A stretch of 64,000 nucleotides of DNA, taken from positions 22,225-86,224 of the forward strand of contig CAIVMQ010000085.1 in assembly GCA_903907075.1 (NCBI GenBank), given 5' to 3'. This document shows, in pieces, positions 42,463-51,676 of this stretch (the stretch's first letter is position 1; every line of letters starts with the position of its first letter). Source of the DNA: an uncultured Bacteroidia bacterium. Its GTDB lineage: Bacteria; Bacteroidota; Bacteroidia; Bacteroidales; Prolixibacteraceae. The translations under genes and the position numbers were made by a program. Under the pieces are notes generated by a model. That model was not told the DNA's origin and made no database searches. It saw nothing but the letters and a program-made list of their open reading frames with translations.

Positions 42463-44883
42463 ATGCATCTGGAAGAAGGAAAGTTACAAACATCGTTAAC
42501 AATTACAAAGGAAATCGTAATTGCCGATTATTATACTGTTTTTCTAAGCCGTCAATTAAGTATTTTAGGTCGAAAAGAGGTCCATGCTGGTCGTGCCCAT
42601 TTTGGAATATTTGGAGACGGTAAAGAGCTTGCCCAGATTGCTTATGCGAAATTTTTTCAAAAAGGCGATTGGAGGGCTGGTTATTACAGAGATCAGACCT
42701 TTATGATGGCGGCAGATTTACTTAGTCCTGAAGAGTTTTTTGCTCAAATTTATGGAGATACTGACCTTGAGAATAATCCTTCTACTGGAGGACGTAATTT
42801 CAATAACCACCATGCAACAAAAACCTTTAGTATTGGAAAAGGGTTAGATAATCTCCTTAGCCAAAAGAATTCATCTTCTGATGTCTCCTCTACTGCGGGA
42901 CAAATGCCTCGCCTGTTGGGTCTTGCTCATGCTTCTAAGCTGGTACGTGAAAATCCGGAATTAAAACAATATTTAGAAAATAAAATAACGGGTAATGAAG
43001 TGGCCTTTGGTACTATCGGGGACTCAAGCACCTCCGAAGGGATGTTTTTTGAAACCATAAACGCTGCCTGCGTAATGCAAGTTCCACTCGCAATTGCAAT
43101 ATGGGATGATGGTTTTGGAATCAGTGTACCAGTAGAGTTGCAGACCGCAAAAGGGAGTATATCAAAAGTACTTAAAGGATTTGAGACCGAAGGGAAAGAT
43201 TTAGGATGTAGAATATTAGTCTGTCCAGGGTACGATTACCTGGCTTTAATGAGAACATTTGAAGAAGGGATAAGGATTTGTCGTGAAGAGCACATTCCTG
43301 TGATTTTTCATATCAATCAGCTTACTCAGCCGTTGGGCCATTCTACATCAGGATCACACGAGCGTTATAAGAGCGACAAGCGTATTGCATGGGAGAAAGC
43401 ACATGATCCAATTATAAAGTTTAGGGAATGGATCTTAAAGGAGAATATGGTTGATCTGGAAACCCTTGTAGCACTTGAAAACAAGGCTATTGAGAGAGCA
43501 CGTCTGGCAAAAGAGCTTGCCTGGCAATCATTTATTCAGGATTTTGATGAAGAAAAAAAACAACTTCATGACTTAATCAGCTCCATAGGCGTTGAAAACG
43601 ACTCGACGCAAGAAAAAATTGCCGCAGAATTAGAACTTGTTCTTTCTGCACCATTCCCAACAAGAAAGAAATTACTGGCCTTGGCTAAGACTCAGTTAAG
43701 ATCAATGCATGGTATTATTGCCCTTCAGAAAAATAAGCGTAATCTTTTAAATTGGATTACAAAGATCGAAAAAAGCGGAGCGGATAAATACAATTCTTTT
43801 ATTTTCAATGACTTAAATTACTTTAATTCAAATTTTGAAATTAAACCTGTCTATGCTTCCGATCCGATCTCAGTTCCTGCACATGAAATCCTAAACTTGA
43901 ACTTCGATGTTCTGTTTGAAAAATATCCTTTATTACTAACCTTTGGAGAAGATACTGGTCTATTAGGTGATGTAAATCAAGGGATGAAAGGGATGCAGTC
44001 AAAATATGGCGAGCACCGGGTATTTGATACAGGAATCAGAGAGACTACTATCATTGGGCAGGGTATCGGACTAGCTCTGCGAGGCTTTAGACCTATTGCA
44101 GAGATTCAATACCTCGATTATTTATTATATGCCCTGCCAACTATTTCTGATGATTTATCAACACTTTATTATAGAACAAGTGGCCAACAAATTGCTCCGT
44201 TAATTATCCGGACCAGAGGGCACCAATTGCAAGGGATGTGGCATTCAGGATCACCAATGAGCATGTTACTTGGCTCCATAGGAGGTTTAAATATATGTGT
44301 GCCAAGAAATATGACTCAGGCTGCAGGTTTCTACAATACGCTACTAAAAGCGCACAATCCATCCTTGGTCATTGAACCGTTAAAAGGATATTATATCCGC
44401 GAAATGTTACCCGAAAATCTAGGCGAATTTACAGTACCAATAGGTATTCCTGAAGTTATCGAGGAGGGAACAGATATTACAATTGTCACTTATGGCTGGA
44501 ATGTAACCATTGCTCACAGTGCTGTTAACAGACTTCGAATGCTTAATATTTCTACTGAATTAATTGATGTACAGACTCTTATTCCATTCGATATCAACCA
44601 GATTATTTGCCGATCTGTTCAGAAAACAAAGAAAGTCCTGTTTATGGACGAAGATGTACCAGGTGGTGCCACGGCCTATATGATGCAAAAAGTTATTGAG
44701 GAGCAAAAAGCGTTTCAATACCTTGAAGCTCCTCCAAAAACACTTACAGCAAAGATGCACAGGGGTGCATATGGTACCGATGGAGAATATTTCTCAAAGC
44801 CCAATACAGAAACTGTCATAGAAGCGGTGTATGAAATTATGCGTTATAGCAACCCGGAAAAATATCCGGGACTATATGATTAA
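42463..44883 (+). CDS. Fused alpha/beta E1 of branched-chain 2-oxoacid dehydrogenase
   Basis: An 806-residue single-chain E1. The alpha half (about 1-370) has the thiamine diphosphate segment GDSSTSEGMFFETIN (186-200) and the GHSTSGSHERYKS phospho-loop. The beta half (about 460-806) has TFGEDTGLLGDVNQGMKG, FDTGIRETTIIGQGIGLALRG, GSIGGLNICVPRNM and the typical TYGWNVTIAHSAVN. This organisation occurs in Bacteroidota branched-chain 2-oxoacid dehydrogenase; pyruvate dehydrogenase E1 is a possible alternative. It would decarboxylate 2-oxoisocaproate from leucine, feeding the downstream genes. The E2 and E3 subunits are not in the window. Lipoyl synthase, needed for E2, is encoded at 56004. Confidence 0.85.
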   Translation: MHLEEGKLQTSLTITKEIVIADYYTVFLSRQLSILGRKEVHAGRAHFGIFGDGKELAQIAYAKFFQKGDWRAGYYRDQTFMMAADLLSPEEFFAQIYGDTDLENNPSTGGRNFNNHHATKTFSIGKGLDNLLSQKNSSSDVSSTAGQMPRLLGLAHASKLVRENPELKQYLENKITGNEVAFGTIGDSSTSEGMFFETINAACVMQVPLAIAIWDDGFGISVPVELQTAKGSISKVLKGFETEGKDLGCRILVCPGYDYLALMRTFEEGIRICREEHIPVIFHINQLTQPLGHSTSGSHERYKSDKRIAWEKAHDPIIKFREWILKENMVDLETLVALENKAIERARLAKELAWQSFIQDFDEEKKQLHDLISSIGVENDSTQEKIAAELELVLSAPFPTRKKLLALAKTQLRSMHGIIALQKNKRNLLNWITKIEKSGADKYNSFIFNDLNYFNSNFEIKPVYASDPISVPAHEILNLNFDVLFEKYPLLLTFGEDTGLLGDVNQGMKGMQSKYGEHRVFDTGIRETTIIGQGIGLALRGFRPIAEIQYLDYLLYALPTISDDLSTLYYRTSGQQIAPLIIRTRGHQLQGMWHSGSPMSMLLGSIGGLNICVPRNMTQAAGFYNTLLKAHNPSLVIEPLKGYYIREMLPENLGEFTVPIGIPEVIEEGTDITIVTYGWNVTIAHSAVNRLRMLNISTELIDVQTLIPFDINQIICRSVQKTKKVLFMDEDVPGGATAYMMQKVIEEQKAFQYLEAPPKTLTAKMHRGAYGTDGEYFSKPNTETVIEAVYEIMRYSNPEKYPGLYD

Positions 44884-44896
44884 TAAAAACTGAAAA

Positions 44897-46465
44897 TTGA
44901 AGCAGATCAATTCAAATATTACAACCACAGACGATAATTTCAATTCAAGGATTGCATCTTATAACGAGCTGATGGAAGTTTATAATTCACGTATTAACAG
45001 TGTATTAAGGCGTGAAAAAGATTTGGCCGTAATCAAACATATCTCTCGTGGCAAATTAGATCCAAGAACCAGAATTGAATTACTCATTGACAAGGATACT
45101 CCATTCCTTGAGCTTTCAACTTTAGCTGCTTACGACCAATACGATAATCAGTTTCCATCTGCAGGTATAGTTACAGGAATTGGAAAGATCCATGGTAAGC
45201 TGTGTATGATTATTGCCAACGATGCAACGGTAAAGGGTGGCACATACATTAGCGAGACAGTAAAAAAACATCTGCGAGGTCAAGAGATAGCCTTGCAAAA
45301 TCACCTGCCTTGTGTTTATTTGGTCGATTCAGGTGGGATATTTTTACCCGAGCAAGCAAATATATTCCCAGATAGGGATGGATTTGGCAGGATATTCTAT
45401 AATCAATCGTTGATGTCTGCTGCAGCGATACCTCAAATAGCTATTGTAATGGGATCGTGTACCGCAGGTGGAGCCTATGTTCCTGCAATGAGTGATGAAA
45501 CAATAATCGTTAAAAATCAGGGGACCATTTTTATCGGAGGACCTCCTTTAGTCAAAGCAGCTACCGGCGAAGAAGTGACCGCAGAAGAACTCGGAGGTGC
45601 ATTCGTTCATACAGGAATTTCCGGAGTAGCTGATCATCTCGCAGAAAATGAAATAGATGCAATACGAATTTGCAGAAACATCTTCGAGCTGATCCCTCAG
45701 CATGAGAATCAATATTTCGAAAGTTATCCAATTGAAGAACCAGCCTATAATCCGATGGAATTGTATGGGTTAGCTCCTATTGATTTAAGAAAACAAGTCG
45801 ATATCTATGAGCTTATAGCACGTATAGTTGATGGAAGTAAATTTGAGGAGTTTAAACGTGATTACGGCACAACATTAATAACAGGATATTCGCGAATATT
45901 AGGTTTACCCGTAGGTATAATTGCGAATAATGGATTTCTTACTTCTGAAGCATCATTAAAAGGGGCGCATTTTATTGAGATTTGCAATTTCAGAAAAATA
46001 CCACTCCTATTTTTACAAAATATCTCTGGATTTATTGTTGGTAAAAAATATGAGCATGAAGGAATTGCAAGAAATGGAGCAAAGTTAATTCATGCAGTTG
46101 CTACGGCCGTAGTACCTAAAATTACAGTAATTATTGGCGGATCATACGGAGCTGGAAATTATGCAATGGCAGGAAGAGCCTATAATCCAGATTTCCTTTT
46201 TATGTGGCCAAATTCAAAAATTGGAGTTATGGGTGGCCAGCAAGCACAGGGAGTTTTAAATTCAATTAAAGGGGAAGGCAAAAATCAGAGTACCGACCTG
46301 ATCCAAAAATTTGAAGAGGAGAGTTCAGCCTATTTCAGTACTTCCAGAATCTGGGATGATGGCATCATAGATCCTATAAATACACGCGCTATTGTTGGAT
46401 TGGCAATATCAATTGCATCAAATAAAAAAACAGAGCCTCCAAGGAACGGTATCTATAGAATGTAA
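44897..46465 (+). CDS. liuB: Methylcrotonyl-CoA carboxylase, carboxyltransferase (beta) subunit
   Basis: A 522-residue carboxyltransferase that puts CO2 on 3-methylcrotonyl-CoA. It starts at TTG 44897; the in-frame ATG 44972 would cut conserved N-terminal sequence, so TTG is preferred. Motifs are [62 protein letters not shown] and [25 protein letters not shown]. The second half carries [22 protein letters not shown] [11 protein letters not shown] and [12 protein letters not shown]. The SGGIFLPEQ segment and these spacings are those of the methylcrotonyl and geranyl-CoA carboxylases more than propionyl-CoA carboxylase. The matching biotin subunit lies two genes downstream. Confidence 0.92.
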   Translation: MKQINSNITTTDDNFNSRIASYNELMEVYNSRINSVLRREKDLAVIKHISRGKLDPRTRIELLIDKDTPFLELSTLAAYDQYDNQFPSAGIVTGIGKIHGKLCMIIANDATVKGGTYISETVKKHLRGQEIALQNHLPCVYLVDSGGIFLPEQANIFPDRDGFGRIFYNQSLMSAAAIPQIAIVMGSCTAGGAYVPAMSDETIIVKNQGTIFIGGPPLVKAATGEEVTAEELGGAFVHTGISGVADHLAENEIDAIRICRNIFELIPQHENQYFESYPIEEPAYNPMELYGLAPIDLRKQVDIYELIARIVDGSKFEEFKRDYGTTLITGYSRILGLPVGIIANNGFLTSEASLKGAHFIEICNFRKIPLLFLQNISGFIVGKKYEHEGIARNGAKLIHAVATAVVPKITVIIGGSYGAGNYAMAGRAYNPDFLFMWPNSKIGVMGGQQAQGVLNSIKGEGKNQSTDLIQKFEEESSAYFSTSRIWDDGIIDPINTRAIVGLAISIASNKKTEPPRNGIYRM

Positions 46466-46514
46466 AATGCTTAAATAAAAGGAGTTGCAAATATTTTTTT
46501 AATGACTTTTTAAA

Positions 46515-47297
46515 ATGGAAAATTACCAAACTTTAAAAGTTGAGATAAAAGATCAGGTAGCCCTGTTATTTCTTGCTCGTCCTGAAGTGCATAATGCACT
46601 TAATGGAAATATGATTCTTGAAATTACGGACTGTTTCAAACAATTAGAGAATCGCAAGGAAATTAGAATTGTTGTGCTGCGTGGAATAGGAAAATCTTTT
46701 TGTTCTGGAGCCGATCTAGGCTGGATGAAAAATGCCTTTGCCCTTAGTGAGCAAGAGAATATAAAGGAGAGTGTGGATTTATCAACCATGTTTAAATCAA
46801 TTTATAAGAGCTCTAAAATCGTTATTTCAGCTATTCATGGGAATACTTATGGCGGTGGAATAGGCATTGTAGCAGCTTGCGATCTTTCATACTGCCTGGC
46901 TAACTCAAAATTTTCATTAAGCGAGACACGCCTAGGGATGGCCGCGGCTACCATAACCCCATACTTGCTACATAAAATTCATGTATCTGATTTAAAGGAA
47001 CTTATTTTTACAGCTAGAAGTTTTAGCGGTGAAGAGGCACAAATCCTTCGGTTAGTTAACCAGGCCTTTACAACGATCGAAAATATGGACTTTAAAATTA
47101 ATTCAATTATCGAGCAGATTTTATCCAATGGAAAGTTGGCATTGGTGGAATCGAAAAGGTTAATTAATTTGCTGACACAAAAGTTCATGGATAGCGAAAT
47201 GGAGCAAATACCTAATTTATTTTCCAGAATCAGAGTTTCAGAGGAGGCCAGAGAGGGTTTTTCTGCATTCCTAGAAAAGCGTAAACCTAATTGGTAG
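46515..47297 (+). CDS. liuC: Methylglutaconyl-CoA hydratase (enoyl-CoA hydratase family)
   Basis: A 260-residue crotonase-family enzyme. Motifs are VEIKDQVALLFLARPEVHNALNG, LRGIGKSFCSGADLGWM (oxyanion hole) and GNTYGGGIGIVAACDLSYC, followed by SLSETRLGMAAATITPYLL with the catalytic Glu in SETRLG. Enoyl-CoA hydratases of fatty-acid oxidation have two Glu residues; here the family region matches methylglutaconyl-CoA hydratases that convert 3-methylglutaconyl-CoA to HMG-CoA. It lies between the two subunits of methylcrotonyl-CoA carboxylase, which makes that role the best fit. Confidence 0.88.
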   Translation: MENYQTLKVEIKDQVALLFLARPEVHNALNGNMILEITDCFKQLENRKEIRIVVLRGIGKSFCSGADLGWMKNAFALSEQENIKESVDLSTMFKSIYKSSKIVISAIHGNTYGGGIGIVAACDLSYCLANSKFSLSETRLGMAAATITPYLLHKIHVSDLKELIFTARSFSGEEAQILRLVNQAFTTIENMDFKINSIIEQILSNGKLALVESKRLINLLTQKFMDSEMEQIPNLFSRIRVSEEAREGFSAFLEKRKPNW

Positions 47298-47351
47298 AAG
47301 ATAAAAAGGCAAAACAATAAAAAGGATAAGAATCTGTATATCAATAACAAA

Positions 47352-49349
47352 ATGAAATTTTTTAATAAAATACTGATTGCGAACAGAGGAGAAATTGCAT
47401 TGCGAATCATGCGTTCGGCAAAGAAATTGGGAATAAAAACTGTTGCTATTTACACTGAATCAGAATGCAATGCAGAGTATGTTAAACTTGCCGATGAATC
47501 AGTAACGCTTGGCAATGGCAATTTGGAATCAACGTTTTTAAATATATCCAAGATTATAGAGATCACAAAATCAACCGGAGCCCAGGCTATTCATCCGGGA
47601 TATGGATTTCTATCAGAGAATTCTGATTTTGCAAAAGAATGCGAAGAGAATAACCTTGTATTTATTGGGCCCTCTTCGGAAATTCTTAAATTAATGAGTA
47701 GCAAACCACAGGCTAAGTTACTGGCTCAAAGCCTTGGGATTCCAGTAGCTTATAGTATTAAAATTGAGTCGAATACACCAATTCCGCAAGATGAATTACT
47801 CAAATACCCAATCTTGATTAAAGCTTCGTTTGGCGGCGGAGGTAAAGGGATGGAATTAGTTAATGATTATATTGAATTAAAAGAGAAGATAGAAAAATCA
47901 TCCAGAATTGCATTAAACTATTTTGGAAATGGAGAAGTTTTTATTGAGCAGTTTATCTCCAATGCCCGTCATGTGGAAGTTCAATTAATAGGAGACAATC
48001 ACAATAATATCATTCACTTATATGAGAGAGAATGCAGTATTCAACGCAATCATCAGAAAATCATAGAAGAAGGACCTGCGGTATTCTTGTCAGAAGCACT
48101 GCGTAATGAGCTGTTAAATGCAGCAGTAAAAATTGGCAATGCATTAAATTATTCGAGTGCAGGAACTGTTGAATTCCTGGTTGATGAACTTGGTGCGTTT
48201 TACTTCATGGAGATGAATCCTCGTATTCAAGTTGAACACGCTGTCACCGAACAGATCACGGGAGTTGATATTATAGGTGAACAATTAAGAGTTGCATCAG
48301 GATTGCCCTTGTCATTTAGTCAAAAGGATATTAAAACATGTGGACACGCGATTGAATTACGCGTTTATGCCGAAAATCCTGCTCAAAATTTTACGCCCTC
48401 CACGCATCCATTAATATCAATAAACCTTCCTAATAGCTCTAATTTAAGGATTGAATCAGATATTAATATCAAACATACAACTGCAAATCAATTTGATCCT
48501 CTATTGGTAAAATTTATTGGATCCGGAAAAGATAGAGAAAGCGTTATTAGACAGCTTCAGGAACAACTTCAAGATCTCAATATTATGGGCCCAGAAACCA
48601 ATGTCAAATACCTTGAAGCAATTCTTGCTCACCCTAATTACAGGTCAAACAAAATTACTGTTGAATTTTGCAAAAATTACCATTCCGATTTAATAAGAAA
48701 ATACAATCGTGAATTAACTAATAATCAGTTAATTCAATTAATTGCAGCGATAATCGCTAACGTTTACATAAAAAGTGAAGAACAATCGATAAATGATCCC
48801 TGGAAATATCTTGGGTATTGGAGATCACATTCAAATAATATCCGTTTATTTATTGGTCATGAGTCTTATCAGGTACTTTATGATTCAAGAGATAAGTTGT
48901 ATCCCTCTTTTGAACTTGAGGGTAAAAAGATCAATTTTATAATTGATAAGCGTGGTGAAAATTTTATTGATGTTAGATTTGAAAACAAAATCTCCCGGAT
49001 TTTTGTTAACTTTAGGTATAGTAAAAAATATACGGCAAGTTTTGAGAATACAGAGTATACTATCTCATTACCCGGATTATTAGAGAACTATGCTGATGTT
49101 ATTATCGGTACTGAAAATGATTCAAAATTTGAGAGTGATATTATTAAATCGCCGCTCCATGGTAAGATACTAGAAATAAATGTAATAGAGAGTCAATTAA
49201 TAAAAAAAGGGGATCTTATTTTGGTGATTGAATCAATGAAATCGGAGAATAGAATTCTAGCACCGAAAGATGCGAAGGTAAAACGAATTGCAGTTAATGT
49301 AGGAGCTCAGGTAACTGACCGAATGCCCCTAATATTTTTGGAGGAATAA
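47352..49349 (+). CDS. liuD: Methylcrotonyl-CoA carboxylase, biotin carboxylase/BCCP (alpha) subunit
   Basis: A 665-residue subunit. Residues 1-450 are a biotin carboxylase ATP-grasp module (KILIANRGEIALRIMRSAKKLGIKT, AIHPGYGFLSENSDFA, KASFGGGGKGME, EMNPRIQVEHAVTEQITGVD). The middle is a linker. The C-terminal 75 residues are a biotinyl domain with the biotin lysine at about 630 in ESMKSEN. The usual motif is (A/S)MKM; here the residue after Lys is Ser. The domain layout is that of 3-methylcrotonyl-CoA carboxylase alpha subunits. It starts 54 bases after liuC and ends 3 bases before the acyl-CoA dehydrogenase gene. Confidence 0.93.
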   Translation: MKFFNKILIANRGEIALRIMRSAKKLGIKTVAIYTESECNAEYVKLADESVTLGNGNLESTFLNISKIIEITKSTGAQAIHPGYGFLSENSDFAKECEENNLVFIGPSSEILKLMSSKPQAKLLAQSLGIPVAYSIKIESNTPIPQDELLKYPILIKASFGGGGKGMELVNDYIELKEKIEKSSRIALNYFGNGEVFIEQFISNARHVEVQLIGDNHNNIIHLYERECSIQRNHQKIIEEGPAVFLSEALRNELLNAAVKIGNALNYSSAGTVEFLVDELGAFYFMEMNPRIQVEHAVTEQITGVDIIGEQLRVASGLPLSFSQKDIKTCGHAIELRVYAENPAQNFTPSTHPLISINLPNSSNLRIESDINIKHTTANQFDPLLVKFIGSGKDRESVIRQLQEQLQDLNIMGPETNVKYLEAILAHPNYRSNKITVEFCKNYHSDLIRKYNRELTNNQLIQLIAAIIANVYIKSEEQSINDPWKYLGYWRSHSNNIRLFIGHESYQVLYDSRDKLYPSFELEGKKINFIIDKRGENFIDVRFENKISRIFVNFRYSKKYTASFENTEYTISLPGLLENYADVIIGTENDSKFESDIIKSPLHGKILEINVIESQLIKKGDLILVIESMKSENRILAPKDAKVKRIAVNVGAQVTDRMPLIFLEE

Positions 49350-49352
49350 AAA

Positions 49353-50495
49353 ATGGATGAATTATTAGACAAGAAATACATCGACTATCGTCAAAAGGTC
49401 AGGAAATTTGCTGATAATATAGCTAAACCTTACGCAATAGTGCAGGATGAAAAGGAGGAATTTTCAGTAGAATTAGGGCTTAAAATGGGTGAAGCTGGAT
49501 TATTTGGAATTACCTTGCCAAAAAAATATGGAGGACAGGAACTCGATTTTCTATCCTATATCATAGCTGTTGAAGAACTCGCCAGAGTTGACAGTGCACC
49601 GGCAGCAACCATAGCAGCTCACAACTCATTAGGAATAAATCCAATATACTCTTTTGGCACAGAAGAACAGAAGTTAAAGTATCTTCCCGGTTTATGTACA
49701 GGCAAAAAATTATGGGCCTTTGGATTAACAGAAACAAATGCAGGATCAGATGCTAAAGGGGTTGAAACTACAGCAGAAATAAAGGATAATCAATGGGTAA
49801 TCAATGGTCAAAAAACTTTTATTACCAATAGTTGTTCTTCCATGGCGTCAGGAATCACCTTACAGGCTATAACTGGGATAAACGATGGGAAAAAAGAGTT
49901 ATCTGCCATATTGATCGAACGATCCACTCCAGGCTACTCAACGTCGCAGATTAAAGGTAAATTAATGTGGCGCGCTGTGGATAATGGAAAAATTAATTTA
50001 GAAAATTGTATTGTTCCAGAATCTAATATTTTAGGAAACCGAGGTGATGGAATGAAAATAATGCTTTCAACCCTTGATGGAGGAAGATTGTCAATTGCTG
50101 CAATGGGATTAGGATTGGCTCAGGGAGCATTTGAGATGGCAGCTGATTATGCTCAAAAACGGAAACAATTCGGCAAACCATTGACTGATTTTCAATCAAT
50201 AACATTTAAGCTCGCTGAAATGGCGACTAAAATCGAATTAGCCAGGAATACCCTATACCACACTTGTCGTTTAAAACAACTAGGACTGCCCTATGGCAAA
50301 CAGGCTGCTATGTCTAAGCTTTATTGCTCAGAGGTTGCTAGTGAAGTTGCTAATGAATCTCTTCAAATACATGGGGCTTTTGGGTTTCTGCGTGAAAACC
50401 ATATCGAGCGTTTTTATAGGGATCAAAGGCTTCTTTCGATTGGCGAAGGGACCTCTGAAATACTTAAAATGGTCATTTCGCGTTATGTTATATAG
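49353..50495 (+). CDS. Acyl-CoA dehydrogenase of the leucine/isovalerate cluster
   Basis: A 380-residue flavin enzyme of the acyl-CoA dehydrogenase family. Visible motifs are FGLTETNAGSDAKG (FAD/substrate), WVINGQKTFITN, DGGRLSIAAMGLGLAQGAF and the end YRDQRLLSIGEGTSEI. The catalytic base is normally Glu in EGTSEI, present here, as in short-chain acyl-CoA dehydrogenases. Classic isovaleryl-CoA dehydrogenases have Gly/Ala there and their Glu in LDxER; here that position is Gly (LDGGR). The context points to isovaleryl-CoA, but the residue pattern is of the butyryl/short-chain type. It starts 3 bases after liuD. Confidence 0.9.
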   Translation: MDELLDKKYIDYRQKVRKFADNIAKPYAIVQDEKEEFSVELGLKMGEAGLFGITLPKKYGGQELDFLSYIIAVEELARVDSAPAATIAAHNSLGINPIYSFGTEEQKLKYLPGLCTGKKLWAFGLTETNAGSDAKGVETTAEIKDNQWVINGQKTFITNSCSSMASGITLQAITGINDGKKELSAILIERSTPGYSTSQIKGKLMWRAVDNGKINLENCIVPESNILGNRGDGMKIMLSTLDGGRLSIAAMGLGLAQGAFEMAADYAQKRKQFGKPLTDFQSITFKLAEMATKIELARNTLYHTCRLKQLGLPYGKQAAMSKLYCSEVASEVANESLQIHGAFGFLRENHIERFYRDQRLLSIGEGTSEILKMVISRYVI

Positions 50496-50513
50496 TCTAG
50501 CCTGACGAAAGAT

Positions 50514-51572
50514 ATGCCACAAACTGACCTTACGGGAAAATCGCCTACTATGGAAAATTCTGATGATTCGACGAGAAAATCTGATCATATTAACCTTGCA
50601 ATTAAATCACAAACAAATATAAAAGAGGCAGATAGCCGTTTTTATTATGAGCCTATGATCTCAGGATTCCCTAGTGACTCAATTGAAACTACCCCTTTTG
50701 GCGGTAAAGATATGAAGGTTCCTATATGGGTTTCAAGTATGACTGGTGGCCATCTCAGATCTGGAACTATTAACCGGAACCTGGCGATGGCTTGCAAAGA
50801 ATTTGGAATGGGTATGGGATTAGGATCATGCAGGATGCTACTTAGCGAAGATACCTATTTCAACGATTTTAATATCCGTTCGATTATTGGTGATGAGAAT
50901 CCCTTATTTGCAAACCTGGGAATTGCTCAAATTGAAGAACTTATTGAAACGAATCAAACTGATAAAATTCGCCGCCTAATTGATCGTCTTCAAGCCGATG
51001 GATTGATTGTTCATGTAAATCCGCTTCAAGAGTGGGTTCAACCTGAAGGAAATAAAATTAGGAATGCCCCTATTGATACGATTCAAAAACTACTGGAAAA
51101 AATTGATTTTCAATTAATTATAAAGGAAGTTGGGCAAGGATTCGGACCACAAAGTATTCGTAAGCTGTTGCAACTACCCCTTACAGCAATTGAATTTGGA
51201 GCATTTGGAGGAACAAATTTTTCCAAGGTCGAAATTCAACGTAATTCAACTGAAAGACAAGAACAACTTCAACCATTTGTTAATGTAGGTGTTACAGCCG
51301 AAGAGATGGTTGACATAATCAATGAGATGGTGAAAAATGGAGATAAATTCAAATGCAATCAACTGATCATTTCAGGTGGTATTCAAAACTATTTGGATGG
51401 CTATTTTCTAATTCAGAAGTCAATTGTCCCTGCTATTTATGCACAAGCATCCGCATTTCTTCAACATAGTCATGGAGATTATGCTGAATTACAGCAATTT
51501 GTAGCTGCCCAAATCGAAGGATACCGAATGGCGCTAAAATTCCTTACCCTGAAAAATCCGAAGAGGAGTTGA
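50514..51572 (+). CDS. fni: Type 2 isopentenyl-diphosphate isomerase
   Basis: This 352-residue FMN enzyme interconverts isopentenyl and dimethylallyl diphosphate. Motifs are RKSDHINLAI (about 21-30), PIWVSSMTGG, GMGLGSCR, VHVNPLQEWVQPEGN, KEVGQGFGPQSI and GAFGGTNFSKVE, all characteristic of the type 2 (Fni) family. It is the first gene of the mevalonate block, 18 bases after the acyl-CoA dehydrogenase gene and on the same strand. It supplies both five-carbon units for isoprenoids. Confidence 0.94.
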   Translation: MPQTDLTGKSPTMENSDDSTRKSDHINLAIKSQTNIKEADSRFYYEPMISGFPSDSIETTPFGGKDMKVPIWVSSMTGGHLRSGTINRNLAMACKEFGMGMGLGSCRMLLSEDTYFNDFNIRSIIGDENPLFANLGIAQIEELIETNQTDKIRRLIDRLQADGLIVHVNPLQEWVQPEGNKIRNAPIDTIQKLLEKIDFQLIIKEVGQGFGPQSIRKLLQLPLTAIEFGAFGGTNFSKVEIQRNSTERQEQLQPFVNVGVTAEEMVDIINEMVKNGDKFKCNQLIISGGIQNYLDGYFLIQKSIVPAIYAQASAFLQHSHGDYAELQQFVAAQIEGYRMALKFLTLKNPKRS

Positions 51573-51676
51573 TTTTCATTATACTCAACCATTCGCAAGC
51601 AATATATAATCTGCATACTATTAGTTGCCAAATAAATACGTAATAAATTCAAAAGTATAATTTTAGGATTAAGATT

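Noticed and set aside
46979..47410. A 143-codon minus-strand frame over liuC and the start of liuD
   Set aside because: It mirrors the coding of the plus-strand genes; the sequence is low-complexity Leu/Ser/Phe as usual for shadow frames.
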